Positions 47,866 to 57,192 of a stretch of 64,000 nucleotides of DNA are shown piece by piece. Each line of letters starts with the position of its first letter. The first letter of the stretch is position 1. Location: positions 62,001 through 126,000 of the forward strand of contig NZ_QVEX01000008.1 in assembly GCF_003434055.1 (NCBI RefSeq), written 5' to 3'. Both the position numbers and the translations under genes were made by a program. The notes under the pieces were generated by a model. The model was not told the origin of the DNA and ran no database searches. It was given only the letters and a program-made list of their open reading frames with translations. This stretch comes from Enterocloster aldenensis. GTDB lineage: Bacteria; Bacillota; Clostridia; Lachnospirales; Lachnospiraceae.

Positions 47866-49125
47866 CTACTTTACGGCGTCCACCGCGGCCTGTGTGTCCT
47901 CTGCCACCTGTTCAGGCGTCTTTGCCATGGTAAGCGCTTCCTGGAAGCCCTTCTGGATCGCGGAGGAATAGGATGGCCAGGATGCGGACGGTCCTCTTGG
48001 AATGGAGGTCTCCAGCTGGGTAATGAATTCCGCCTGGATCGGGTCCTCGGTCCAGTATGGGTCCTTGGCCGCCTCTGTCTTTGGAGGGAAGGAGCCGTAC
48101 TGCTTCATGGCCTCCACCATCACGTCGGTCTGGTCATAATATTTGAGGAAGGCAACCGCGCCCGCGGTGTCATCCTTTGCAACCACGCCCATGTTCTCGC
48201 CGCCAAGGATGGATGTGGCCTGGCCGCCAGCGGCATCCTTTTTCGGAAGCACGGTCACGCCGTACTTCAGGTCCGGCGCGTCCTTTGTAATGCCGGGAAT
48301 CTGCCATGGTCCGTTCTGCTGCATGGCCAGGTTGCCTGCTATGAAGTTGTTGTTTACATCTGACTGTGTCCAGTTGACAACCTCTTTGCTCCAGGAGCCG
48401 TCTGAAATCATTTCCTGCATCAGCTCATATGCCTCGGTGCCGCCCTTGATGTCGGTGTAGCTTCCGCCTGCCGTATAGAGCCACTGGAGGCATTGGAATG
48501 TACCTTCATCCGTATTAGTGGCAGCATTGCCAAAGCCGGTCACGCCGTCCTTTGTAAGCGTCTTGGCCATTTCATGGAAGTCATCCCATGTGGTGTTCTC
48601 ATCCGGATATGCAATTCCTGCCGCATCAAACATATCCTTGTTGTAGAACAGGGCCGTACAGTTGGTTGCAAAGGGAATGCCGTAATGCCTGCCGTCCGCC
48701 ATGGTAGATTCCATTGGTCCGGCTATGTATTCATCCCATTTAATATCAGCATCCGAAATATCCCCGAACAATCCCAATGATATAAAGGATGCCATGGAGC
48801 AGCCATCCAGGATGACCAGGTCGGGAAGTTCTCCGGATGCAATGCCCAGGGTCAGCTGTTTCTCATAATCAGAGAAAGGCACGTACACGTGGCTTGCCAC
48901 GTATTCATCCTGGGATGCGTTGAACCCATCCAGAAGGGTGGTCATCATGGCCTTCTGTGCATCTGTCTCAAAATAATCCCAGATAACCACTTCCTTTTTG
49001 CTGCCCGTGTCCGCTGCGGCCTGTGTGCTGCCGCCGGACGCGTTCCCCGAACCGGAGCCGCATCCTGTAACCAGGGAAGCAGCCATTGCTGCACATAATA
49101 CTGTACTGATGAATCGTTTCTTCAT
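47866..49125 (-). CDS. extracellular sugar-binding lipoprotein 1
   Basis: 419 residues; ATG at 49125 follows GGGAGGTTTTTAAGA. The lipoprotein signal ends SLVTGCGSG. It is a family-1 solute-binding protein (GGSTQAAADT linker, then VVIWDYFETDAQKAMMTTLL and MQQNGPWQIPGITKD). It delivers sugar to the permeases that follow. A TATAAT lies at 49176-49171 with a weak TAACAA -35, suggesting a promoter here that needs an activator such as the linked response regulator. Confidence 0.93.
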   Translation of the reverse strand: MKKRFISTVLCAAMAASLVTGCGSGSGNASGGSTQAAADTGSKKEVVIWDYFETDAQKAMMTTLLDGFNASQDEYVASHVYVPFSDYEKQLTLGIASGELPDLVILDGCSMASFISLGLFGDISDADIKWDEYIAGPMESTMADGRHYGIPFATNCTALFYNKDMFDAAGIAYPDENTTWDDFHEMAKTLTKDGVTGFGNAATNTDEGTFQCLQWLYTAGGSYTDIKGGTEAYELMQEMISDGSWSKEVVNWTQSDVNNNFIAGNLAMQQNGPWQIPGITKDAPDLKYGVTVLPKKDAAGGQATSILGGENMGVVAKDDTAGAVAFLKYYDQTDVMVEAMKQYGSFPPKTEAAKDPYWTEDPIQAEFITQLETSIPRGPSASWPSYSSAIQKGFQEALTMAKTPEQVAEDTQAAVDAVK

Positions 49126-49211
49126 TCTTAAAAACCTCCCTCTCAATCATGTTTTGCTGTTGGTGGTTTCATTATAAGAGAGGGAAGTCTGGTTTGTTAG
49201 GGGAAAATATT

Positions 49212-49270
49212 AAAGAGGGTGGATATATTTTAAATCCGACAGGAAATCGGTTTAAAATTATCCACCCTCA
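49212..49270 (-). terminator. terminator after the second binding-protein gene
   Basis: GAGGGTGGATA (49215 side) pairs with TATCCACCCTC (49262-49269 side) and an inner stem AAATCCGA/TCGGTTT region, giving a long hairpin. On the minus strand TTTAATATTTT follows. It separates the sensing genes from the transport genes. Confidence 0.78.
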
Positions 49271-49280
49271 TTAAATTTCT

Positions 49281-50762
49281 CTACCCAGAATCATTCTTCC
49301 CTATGCACAGCCTGACTTTACTCCCTATGGCGTCCGCGGCCTCCTGGGGCGACAGCCCGCCTGTCATCACCCCATAAAGGCTTTCCGACAATACCCCGGT
49401 TATCCTTGGCCAATACGGATAGGCGCTGCGTGTAATACAATGTTCCATCTGCTGGGCAAACACCTGATAGGCCGGATTGGACTCCTGAAGCTTTGCGGCC
49501 AGCCGCCTGACAGGAGGCAGGGCGTACATCTGTTCATTGAGCCGCAGCATGACATCGTCCTCATAATAATAGGCCAGCAGCGCCAGGGCGCCGTCCACAT
49601 TCTTTCCCTTGATGACCCCGAAGTTCTCTCCGCCGGTCACCACTATGCTGCGCTCATCCACGGGCAGCTTGACCACCCCGTAATCAATGCCCGCCTCCTC
49701 TGCCAAAGGGAGGGCCCAGGGACCGTTTTCCATCATGGCGCATTTTCCTGCGGCGAACTGTCTGGCCACATCCACCTGGGACCAGTTGATGCAGTCCCTG
49801 GGCATATATCCCTTCTCCACCATATGCGCAAGCATGGAAAGGGCTTTTACGGTTCCTTCCCCGCCCAGGCTTTCCATATCCTCACCCGTGGACAGAAGCC
49901 AGGGCACCAGCTGGAAGGAAGACTGCTCTTCCAGTATGGCCGACATGGTAAAGCCATACCTGTCCTGTGTAGTCATTGTCTCTGCCGCCTGGATGAATTG
50001 TTCCCAGTCCTGCGGCGGCTGGATGCCCGCCTCCCGGAACATGTCCCGGTTATACACAAGGCCCACATTATTGCAGCAGAACGGCACCCCGTAATACCTG
50101 CCGTCATACTGTACCGAGGATATGACCTCGGGATAGAATTCCGCCAGGTCATAATCTGCCTTAACCGTCTCTGTTATATCCTCGAAAATCCCCAGCTCCA
50201 CATATTTCCTCATATCAGGATTGTCGATGATGACCACATCCGGCAGGTTCCCTTCCGCCACTCCGATGGAGAGAAGCTTTTTAAATTCAGAAGACGGCCC
50301 CTGGTATTCCCATCTTGCCACATAATCCTTCTGCCGGTTATTAAAGCCTTCCACCAGCCGGTCCAGACCTTCCTTCTGCTTCATTGTCTCATAGTAAGAC
50401 CAGATGACCACCTCCCGGGGCCCCTCATCCATAAGGGCGCCGTCCTGCCGGTCCATGGAAAGCCCTGAAGTTGCGTCTGCTGTCCCGGGTCCTGATCCTC
50501 CGGCAGCCTGTTTTCCGTTTCCGTCCCCTCCAGCCCCCCGCTGGCCCCCGCATCCGCCAAGCAGGACCGGGACAGCCAGAAGCAGGACAGCCAGGACCAG
50601 ACTAAACAGCCTCCGCTCAGCCAGGGCCAGACCGCCCAGCCTCCGCTCTGCCAAGGCCAGACTGCCCAGCCTCCGTTCAGCCAAGGCCAGACTGCCCAGC
50701 CTCCGCACAGCCGAAGATAAAACAGACGGCGCAGCCATACACGCTGTCTTCCATTTTCCCAT
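49281..50762 (-). CDS. sugar-binding lipoprotein 2 with a repeat-expanded signal region
   Basis: 493 residues, GGAGGGATGAC before the ATG. The family-1 binding protein starts at about 110 (EVVIWSYYETMKQKEGLDRL) and resembles lipoprotein 1. The N-terminus is odd: RRLGSLALAE occurs in three near-identical copies and a fourth merges into the hydrophobic signal ending LLGGCGG, so the signal region is about 70 residues. It directly follows the response-regulator gene and may be the sensing partner of the kinase rather than a transport protein. That role is inferred. Confidence 0.85.
   Translation of the reverse strand: MGKWKTACMAAPSVLSSAVRRLGSLALAERRLGSLALAERRLGGLALAERRLFSLVLAVLLLAVPVLLGGCGGQRGAGGDGNGKQAAGGSGPGTADATSGLSMDRQDGALMDEGPREVVIWSYYETMKQKEGLDRLVEGFNNRQKDYVARWEYQGPSSEFKKLLSIGVAEGNLPDVVIIDNPDMRKYVELGIFEDITETVKADYDLAEFYPEVISSVQYDGRYYGVPFCCNNVGLVYNRDMFREAGIQPPQDWEQFIQAAETMTTQDRYGFTMSAILEEQSSFQLVPWLLSTGEDMESLGGEGTVKALSMLAHMVEKGYMPRDCINWSQVDVARQFAAGKCAMMENGPWALPLAEEAGIDYGVVKLPVDERSIVVTGGENFGVIKGKNVDGALALLAYYYEDDVMLRLNEQMYALPPVRRLAAKLQESNPAYQVFAQQMEHCITRSAYPYWPRITGVLSESLYGVMTGGLSPQEAADAIGSKVRLCIGKNDSG
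50600..50712 (-). repeat. 30-bp tandem repeat in the signal-peptide coding region
   Basis: The unit around GCCCAGCCTCCG and TCAGCCAAGGCCAGACT repeats about every 30 bases, three clear copies plus a diverged one, encoding RRLGSLALAE. The copies are nearly identical, so expansion is recent. Confidence 0.8.
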
Positions 50763-50801
50763 GTCATCCCTCCTATCAGCCTTCCGATTCCTTCCGGCCT
50801 G

Positions 50802-52322
50802 TTACTGCTGCCTGTAATCCCCAGGCGACACGCCCAGCTCATCCTTAAACACCCTTGCAAAATACTTGGGATCCGTATACCCTACTGCCTCCGCAATCTC
50901 ATATACCTTCATGTCCGTGCCCTTTAAAAGCCGTTTGGCATGGCTGATACGGAATTTTCTCAGGAACGTGGAGAAATTCTCCCCCATTTCCCTGTTAAAA
51001 AGGGTGCTCAGGTATTCCGGGGTGATTCCCAGCCTGCCGGCCACATCCTCCAGGGATATCCCCTCCTTGTAATGCTCCCTTATGTAGTTGATGGCCCGCT
51101 TGATGGTGTAGTTGCTGATATCCTCTTTCATGCGCCGCGGACTGCACACAAGGGCCATGCCGTCCCGGTAGTTCTGTTCCATTTCCCGGAGCGTGACCGC
51201 CTCCGTGCATTTTGATAAAAGGTCCGCATTCTGAAGCTGTGAATACGCGTCCCCGTCAATTTCCCGGACCGTGTCTAACAGCAGGTAAACCGCTTTCAGA
51301 TATGCCTGGCGGATTTCCTGCTCTTTGTAAGGCCCGTCTTCCATATAACGTATGAACATTTCCCCGGATTCCCGGGCAGCATCCCACAGGCCGCGGCACA
51401 GGGCGTTTTTTATTTCCATGCCGATGTCCGCCGGAAAATGGAATTCCTTCCATCCAATCCGGTCCATGCGCTCCCTTGTAAGCAGTCCGCCATCCGTTAC
51501 AGGCATGGCCTCCTTTAAGAGGGATTCCGCGTCCCTGGCCGCCTTTTGGATGTCCTCCAGGCAGTCAGCAGGCACTTCTGCCCACACGGCCCGCTCACTC
51601 CGCTGCCTGTAAGGCCGCACAATCCTGCGCTCCACTGCCTGTCCAAGAAGGTATGGGGCATCCCCGGTATCCGGCAGGGCGGCCAGGCATATGAACCTGC
51701 GGCGCATCTTATCAGACGCCATATGCAGGGTAATGGCCGGCAGCTGTCTGCTTATCTGCTCCCATTTGGCATATATCTCTTCCTCATAACCAATGGGGGC
51801 CTCTCCAGTATATCCAAGATACAGTTTATAATGGCTGTCAGGTTCAAAACCGCAGATAGCCCTGATGCGTCCGGCTTCCTCCTCTGACAGCAGGCCGCCG
51901 TATACCAGTTCCTTGATGCACTGCCCGGGCGTGCCTGCGTTTTTCTGCTCCTCTTCCTCCATCTTCTTCTCAATGCGTTCCAGCACGTCCACGATATCCT
52001 CTGCCGCCAGGGGCTTTAGAAGATAGTCCTCCACCCCGTAATAGATGGCCTTCTTGGCATACTCAAATTCTGAATAGCCGCTGAGTATCACGGCCCTGGT
52101 GTTCAGGTTCATATCATGGAGTTTTTCTATCATCTGCAGCCCGTCCATTACCGGCATGCGGATGTCCGTGATAACCAGTTCAGGCCTTAACCGCAGCGCC
52201 AGGTTCAGTCCTTCCTGCCCATTGGAGGCCTCGCCGGCTACTGTATGTCCTGTATGGGATTTGATAAGCTTTGCCAGCCCTTCCCTTATCATCACTTCAT
52301 CTTCCACAATCAGTATCCTCAT
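50802..52322 (-). CDS. YesN-type response regulator (receiver + AraC HTH)
   Basis: 506 residues; ATG at 52322 follows GGAGGATGTT. The receiver domain (1-120) has the phosphorylated Asp in LVITDIRMPVMDGLQM. A helical linker domain follows, and the C-terminal 100 residues form a two-HTH AraC domain (SLEDVAGRLGITPEYLSTLF, KVYEIAEAVGYTDPKYFARV). It should activate the sugar-uptake genes downstream in response to the linked kinase. Confidence 0.95.
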   Translation of the reverse strand: MRILIVEDEVMIREGLAKLIKSHTGHTVAGEASNGQEGLNLALRLRPELVITDIRMPVMDGLQMIEKLHDMNLNTRAVILSGYSEFEYAKKAIYYGVEDYLLKPLAAEDIVDVLERIEKKMEEEEQKNAGTPGQCIKELVYGGLLSEEEAGRIRAICGFEPDSHYKLYLGYTGEAPIGYEEEIYAKWEQISRQLPAITLHMASDKMRRRFICLAALPDTGDAPYLLGQAVERRIVRPYRQRSERAVWAEVPADCLEDIQKAARDAESLLKEAMPVTDGGLLTRERMDRIGWKEFHFPADIGMEIKNALCRGLWDAARESGEMFIRYMEDGPYKEQEIRQAYLKAVYLLLDTVREIDGDAYSQLQNADLLSKCTEAVTLREMEQNYRDGMALVCSPRRMKEDISNYTIKRAINYIREHYKEGISLEDVAGRLGITPEYLSTLFNREMGENFSTFLRKFRISHAKRLLKGTDMKVYEIAEAVGYTDPKYFARVFKDELGVSPGDYRQQ

Positions 52323-52344
52323 AACATCCTCCTGCATTTTCGGC

Positions 52345-52456
52345 GTGTCCGGACATGGATTCCCGCCATTTGGGCCGCTCTAAATCGTGTCCGGGCAGAG
52401 ACTCCCGCCATTTGGGCCGTTCTAAGGCGTGTCCGGACAGGAATTCCCGCCAGCGG
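52345..52456. repeat. 42-bp tandem repeat between response regulator and kinase
   Basis: GTGTCCGG starts at 52345, 52387 and 52429, a period of exactly 42. Two full copies (with CCCGCCATTTGGGCCG) and a partial third are present. The third overlaps the kinase stop codon and encodes its last residues (SCPDTP). The repeats were probably copied out of the 3' end of the kinase gene. Confidence 0.85.
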
Positions 52457-54257
52457 TTCCCACGGGCAGCGTCAGTGTGATGACCGTCCCCATGCCCTCG
52501 ATGCTGTTGACATTCCACACAGCCTCCCTGCCGTAATACATGTCCATCCTCGCAAACGCATTGTGCAGGCCGATGCTTCCGCCCTCGTCCCTTACAGCCT
52601 GTTCGCGCACATTAAAGGACTCCGCCATCTCCCGGGGCATCCCTTTTCCATTGTCCTCAATGATGATATTGAGCCGCTCCCCGGTGTCGGACAGGAATAT
52701 GTCCACCCGCAGCACGCCTCCCTTCTCCATGCCCTTAAATCCATGGATGACTGCATTTTCCACAAAGGGCTGCAGAAGCAGCTTGTATATCCTTACGCTC
52801 CCTGCTGCCTCAGCTACATTAAGTTCAAACCGGAAGGACTGGTTGAACCGCATCTGCTGAAGGCTTATGTATTTCTCCAGCCAGTCAGCCACCTCTGTCA
52901 CGCTGACCATCTGGTTGCTCCTGTTCACGCTGTAGCGCAGGATGACCCCTAGATTGCGCAGCATGCGGCTGATCCCGTACTCTTCCTTTTCAATGGCCAT
53001 CCAGTTGATGGAGTCCAGGGTATTATAAAGGAAATGCGGGTTGATCTGGGCTTCCAGGGCACGGATTTCCGCATCCTTCTGCTTATCCTTTGCCTCTGAG
53101 ACCTCGGCAATCAGGTTCCTGACCTTGCCTGTCATATCGTTGAAATTGCTGGCAATCTGTCCCAGTTCGTCCTTGCTGTCCAGTGCCACGGATACGTTCA
53201 GGTTCCCCTCCTTCACCTGGTCGATACCGTCTATAATCAGGGCAACCGAACTGCCGATCCTGCGCACGATGTAGCTGATGAGGACGCTGGAAAACAGGAT
53301 GGCCGCCAGGCTGATAAGGATGAACATGATCTGGTTATTCCTGATATCCCTCATCATGTAATCCTTGTTATAGACATTATAATAGACCCATCCCCTGTGC
53401 CCGTTGACATACTTGTTAACAGCCGTGTTCTGCCCCTTAAGCAGCCCTGTCACCTGGACAAATTCCTGCACGGTCAGCTTGGGGTTCATGCTGATTCCCG
53501 TATAGAAGGAATTGGGATAGGATATGACGAATCCATTGGTATCCGTAATGAAATTAATGTTATACTCAGCCTCATCCTCTGCAATGGCTACCGCGCATAT
53601 GTCCCGCAGCACACTCTCATCCACGCTCATGACAATGGTGGCAATGGTTCCCCTGTCCAGGTTGTTATAGTCATACATGCATTTGGAAATATGGAAATAA
53701 AACGCATCCCCATCATATCCCTTGTGCCTGGTGGTGGGAGTCACCAGCATGCCCGGCATTCCCTGTACGTCACGGTAAGGCGCGATTTCCCGCAAATCCC
53801 CATAGTCATCCCAAAGATTCTCGATGGAGGAACCCGTGCCCGCATCATAGGTAACAGACTGACCATTGGCACAGATCACACTGATGCTCCGGATGCCCCT
53901 GACGGATTTCTCCGCCTGCTGCAGCCGGTTGTAAATGGCATGGAAGGCCACCTCCCTGCCCTCCCCATTCCCGTTGAGCAGGGTGTTGACATTTTCAATG
54001 ATTTTATCATCCACATATATCTGATAAACCAGGTTTGAGTATATATCCATGGTCAGGTCCACGCGCTCCGACAGCTGGGTCAGGTTGTCTACCATCAGCG
54101 TGTCAATCTTGCGTTTCAGGGAATTGGAATTCATGTTGTAGCCAATGAACTGAATGGTTAAAATAGGCACGATGGACGCCATGACAAACGCGGACATGAT
54201 CTTCCTGCCTATCTTCATATTGTTGAAATGGTCCAGCAAGCGCAATTTACCTTTCAT
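52422..54257 (-). CDS. YesM-type sensor histidine kinase
   Basis: 611 residues; ATG at 54257 chosen (AGGAGT eight bases ahead). Two transmembrane helices (about 20-42 and 300-325) flank an extracellular sensor domain, followed by HAMP (IDQVKEGNLNVSVALDSKDE). The His-kinase domain carries the phosphorylated His in INPHFLYNTLDSINWMA and the ATP site in EDNGKGMPRE. It signals to the response regulator downstream. The extracellular domain may sense sugar directly or through binding protein 2. Confidence 0.95.
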   Translation of the reverse strand: MKGKLRLLDHFNNMKIGRKIMSAFVMASIVPILTIQFIGYNMNSNSLKRKIDTLMVDNLTQLSERVDLTMDIYSNLVYQIYVDDKIIENVNTLLNGNGEGREVAFHAIYNRLQQAEKSVRGIRSISVICANGQSVTYDAGTGSSIENLWDDYGDLREIAPYRDVQGMPGMLVTPTTRHKGYDGDAFYFHISKCMYDYNNLDRGTIATIVMSVDESVLRDICAVAIAEDEAEYNINFITDTNGFVISYPNSFYTGISMNPKLTVQEFVQVTGLLKGQNTAVNKYVNGHRGWVYYNVYNKDYMMRDIRNNQIMFILISLAAILFSSVLISYIVRRIGSSVALIIDGIDQVKEGNLNVSVALDSKDELGQIASNFNDMTGKVRNLIAEVSEAKDKQKDAEIRALEAQINPHFLYNTLDSINWMAIEKEEYGISRMLRNLGVILRYSVNRSNQMVSVTEVADWLEKYISLQQMRFNQSFRFELNVAEAAGSVRIYKLLLQPFVENAVIHGFKGMEKGGVLRVDIFLSDTGERLNIIIEDNGKGMPREMAESFNVREQAVRDEGGSIGLHNAFARMDMYYGREAVWNVNSIEGMGTVITLTLPVGTAGGNSCPDTP

Positions 54258-54293
54258 GGGCACTACTCCTGTACTTTTGTCACTCAGCGTCCC

Positions 54294-55499
54294 TTATTCC
54301 CCAAGGCGTGTTTGGCAGGCCATGATTTCGGTCAGCAGTGCGTACGCCACCTCTTCCTTGCCCATCATGGGAAGTTCCTTCTCCCCGTGCCTGGTAATGA
54401 TGGTCACCACGTTGGTGTCCGTTCCGAAACCGGCGCCCTCCACCTTCAGGTTGTTGGCCACAATCATGTCAATGTTCTTCCGCTCAAGCTTTGCCCTGGA
54501 ATTCTCCAGCATGTTCTGGGTCTCCATGGAAAAACCGCACAGGAACTGTCCGGCCTCCCGATGACTGCCCAGCCAGCCAAGGATATCATCCGTACGTTCC
54601 AAGGCAATGGAAAGGTCACTGTCAGACTTTTTAATCTTCTCAGCACCAACAAAAGCCGGGCGGTAATCAGCCACAGCCGCAGCCTTTATAATCACGTCCT
54701 GCCCATGGCTGCGCCCTGTTACAGCCTCATACATCTGTCTGGCGCTCTCCACCGGAACCACATCCACAAACAGGGGCGGTTCAAGATCCACGGGTCCGCT
54801 GACCAGCGTGACATCCGCGCCGCGGTATGCTGCTATCCTGGCAATGGCATACCCCATCTTTCCGGTGGAATGGTTGGTAATGAAACGTACCGGATCAATG
54901 GCTTCCCTGGTAGGCCCTGCGGTTACAAGGATCTTCTTTCCTGCCAGGTCCTTGGGATATCCGGCCTCCCTCAGTATATACCGGTACAGCACTTCGGGCT
55001 CCGGCATCTTGCCGGCCCCCGTATCCCCGCAGGCCAGATAACCGCAAGCCGGCGCAATGACCTCCATGCCGTACCGGCGGCAGATCTCCAGATTATCCTG
55101 AAGGATTGGGTTCTCATACATATTGGTGTTCATGGCCGGGGCAATGATTTTCCTGCACCTGCACGCCATGATGGTGGTGGTCAGCATGTCGTCCGCAATG
55201 CCATGGGCAATCTTGCCGATCACATTGGCCGAGGCAGGGGCCACCATCACAACATCCGCCTGCTTTGCAAGGGCCACATGCTCCACGCTGAACTCAAAGT
55301 TCCTGTCAAATGTATCCACCAGACACTTATTGCCGGTCAGGCTTTCAAATGTTATGGGGTTGATGAAGTTGGCTGCATTCCTTGTCATCAGCACATGCAC
55401 TTTTACCCCCTGCTTGACCAGCATGCTGGCAAGAATGGCAATCTTATATGCGGCAATACTGCCTGTTACTCCCAGAAGTACGGTCTTTCCTTTTAGCAT
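54294..55499 (-). CDS. coaBC: bifunctional phosphopantothenoylcysteine decarboxylase/ligase
   Basis: 401 residues. The N-terminal FMN decarboxylase (CoaC) has VMVAPASANVIGKIAHGIAD, the substrate clamp PAMNTNMYENP and active Cys region CGYLACGDTGAGKMPE. The C-terminal ligase (CoaB) begins KILVTAGPTREAIDPVRFIT, with the Lys-containing PAFVGAEKIKK. It converts phosphopantothenate to phosphopantetheine in CoA synthesis. It is divergent from coaX, which makes the precursor. Confidence 0.96.
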   Translation of the reverse strand: MLKGKTVLLGVTGSIAAYKIAILASMLVKQGVKVHVLMTRNAANFINPITFESLTGNKCLVDTFDRNFEFSVEHVALAKQADVVMVAPASANVIGKIAHGIADDMLTTTIMACRCRKIIAPAMNTNMYENPILQDNLEICRRYGMEVIAPACGYLACGDTGAGKMPEPEVLYRYILREAGYPKDLAGKKILVTAGPTREAIDPVRFITNHSTGKMGYAIARIAAYRGADVTLVSGPVDLEPPLFVDVVPVESARQMYEAVTGRSHGQDVIIKAAAVADYRPAFVGAEKIKKSDSDLSIALERTDDILGWLGSHREAGQFLCGFSMETQNMLENSRAKLERKNIDMIVANNLKVEGAGFGTDTNVVTIITRHGEKELPMMGKEEVAYALLTEIMACQTRLGE

Positions 55500-55525
55500 A
55501 GCTTCCTCCCTTGGGATTGTGACTG

Positions 55526-55554
55526 TTGTTTTTCAAGTCTTTCTATGGTACAAT
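55526..55554 (+). promoter_or_regulatory. promoter of coaX
   Basis: TTGTTT (55526-55531), 17 bases, TACAAT (55549-55554), 51 bases before the coaX ATG. It lies in the 106-base gap shared with the divergent coaBC gene. Confidence 0.6.
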
Positions 55555-55605
55555 CCATGATAAAGTATATCATATATTTTTTCCAATGGAAAGGAGTTCC
55601 CCTGC

Positions 55606-56373
55606 ATGATTTTAGCGATTGACATGGGCAATACCAACACGGTAATCGGAGGTATTGATGAAGAAAGAACCTATTTTATAGAGCGGGTCACCACGGACCA
55701 GGGCCGCACGGACACGGAATACGCGGTGAGTTTTAAGAACATCCTGGAGATGAACCAGATTGATGTTTCCTCCATTGAAGGCGCCATCCTGTCTTCCGTG
55801 GTCCCTCCCCTTAACTCCACCATCATGAGCGCCGTTAAAAAGGTCACCGGCATATCCCCCCTGCTGGTGGGTTCCGGCATGAAGACCGGCATGAACATCA
55901 TCATGGACAACCCCAAGACCGTTGGAAGCGACCAGATCGTGGACGCGGTGGCTGCCAGCCATGAGCATCCCCTGCCCCTTGTTGTCATTGACATGGGCAC
56001 TGCCACAACCCTTTGCACGGTGGACAAGAAGGGGAATTATATCGGGGGCGTCATCCTGCCCGGACTCAAGGTTTCCCTCAATTCCCTGAGCAGCAAGACA
56101 GCCCAGCTTCCCTACATCAGCCTGGAGGTCCCAAGCCATGTCATCGGCAAGAATACCATTGACTGCATGAGGTCCGGCATCATCTACGGCAATGTGGATA
56201 TGATAGACGGCATCCTGGACCGCATGGCGCTGGAGCTGGGCGAGGTCCCAACGATTATCGCCACAGGCGGCCTGTCCAGGTTCATCGCGCCGCTGTGCCG
56301 CCACAATATCATAGTGGATGACGCGCTTCTGTTAAAAGGATTATTAATCCTGTACCGGAAGAATACCCAGTAA
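55606..56373 (+). CDS. coaX: type III pantothenate kinase
   Basis: 255 residues. The ASKHA phosphate motif is MILAIDMGNTNTVIGG at the N-terminus. VGSDQIVDAVAA and the catalytic Asp region VIDMGTATTLCTVD are typical of CoaX; GGVILPGLKVSLNSLS completes the pattern. It phosphorylates pantothenate, the first step of CoA synthesis, and is not inhibited by CoA in known examples. AAAGGAGTTCCCCTGC precedes the ATG. A hairpin follows at 56385-56425. Confidence 0.95.
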   Translation: MILAIDMGNTNTVIGGIDEERTYFIERVTTDQGRTDTEYAVSFKNILEMNQIDVSSIEGAILSSVVPPLNSTIMSAVKKVTGISPLLVGSGMKTGMNIIMDNPKTVGSDQIVDAVAASHEHPLPLVVIDMGTATTLCTVDKKGNYIGGVILPGLKVSLNSLSSKTAQLPYISLEVPSHVIGKNTIDCMRSGIIYGNVDMIDGILDRMALELGEVPTIIATGGLSRFIAPLCRHNIIVDDALLLKGLLILYRKNTQ

Positions 56374-56384
56374 GACATCACAAA

Positions 56385-56425
56385 AAACAGCGCCCAGGGG
56401 TTCAAATCCCGGCGCTGTTTCTTTG
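56385..56425. terminator. bidirectional terminator after coaX
   Basis: AACAGCGCC (56386-56394) pairs with GGCGCTGTT (56411-56419), followed by TCTTTGTTT on the plus strand; on the minus strand the run TTTTTTG follows, so it can also end the convergent DUF3298 gene. Confidence 0.8.
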
Positions 56426-56466
56426 TTTGCCGTGTGAGGGTCCGTGTGCATGGACCATCCTCCGTG

Positions 56467-57120
56467 TCACGAGTCTGTCCCTGAAAAAGGCAGGAGGAAT
56501 TCCGTTATTCCGGTGGAATAAGGTGCAATGTCATACTGCTGGTAATACACCACAATGCCCTGAGGCGTAAGGTAGAAATTCCCGGCCTGGAATGTGCTTC
56601 GCAGCAATTCAGGATAATCCTCAAAATACGTGGAAGGTTCTGATTTAAGCCTTCCGGCAATCTCGTACTCAATCCAGCTTTGGATATCCTTGATATAGTC
56701 TGGATAATCCGGATAAAAACTGCCTAACCCAAGCTGGCGTCCGGTTTCAAAATCCCAGGTCTGGGACGTGCGTCTGGTCGAGCCGTGGGCGCCTCCCGTA
56801 AATTCATACTGGTCAAAATACAGGCTGACAAAACAACCATCATTATATGTCACCGTATAACCTATATCAAATTCATAGGGGAAAAAGGGGAAATTGCCGG
56901 TACGGCTGTATTCAAATGCGCTGACCGCCTCCGGATACAGGCTGCTGCGGCAGTATGCCCCCTTTTCCTCTGCCATGGAACGGTAGAACTCATTGACCTG
57001 CCATGAGCTGTCCTGACCGCAGGTACTGGAAAACTGGGGATATCGGATCTGGCAGTTCAGGACCGGCATTCCCTGGTACTCCATCTGGTCCGTCAACGTG
57101 TACTGTGTTATGGTCTGCAT
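56467..57120 (-). CDS. DUF3298 (RsiV-like) domain protein
   Basis: 217 residues. The pattern SFFDQYEFTGGAHGSTRRTS-like segment (YFDQYEFTGGAHG, WDFETGRQLGLGSFY) and the C-terminal FYLTPQGIVVYYQQYDIAPY are those of the DUF4163/DUF3298 pair found in RsiV-type anti-sigma factors and PdaC. No signal peptide or membrane helix is present here, so it is a soluble, cytosolic version. It is divergent from sigG. Role unknown. Confidence 0.82.
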   Translation of the reverse strand: MQTITQYTLTDQMEYQGMPVLNCQIRYPQFSSTCGQDSSWQVNEFYRSMAEEKGAYCRSSLYPEAVSAFEYSRTGNFPFFPYEFDIGYTVTYNDGCFVSLYFDQYEFTGGAHGSTRRTSQTWDFETGRQLGLGSFYPDYPDYIKDIQSWIEYEIAGRLKSEPSTYFEDYPELLRSTFQAGNFYLTPQGIVVYYQQYDIAPYSTGITEFLLPFSGTDS

Positions 57121-57192
57121 GGATACCTCATATATGTTTTTTACATATATATGATTGGCGGCCCTTCATTATTACGTCCAAAATCCTTCAAA

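Noticed and set aside
54228..55496. 422-codon plus-strand frame opposite coaBC
   Set aside because: Antisense shadow of coaBC, whose motifs are unmistakable.
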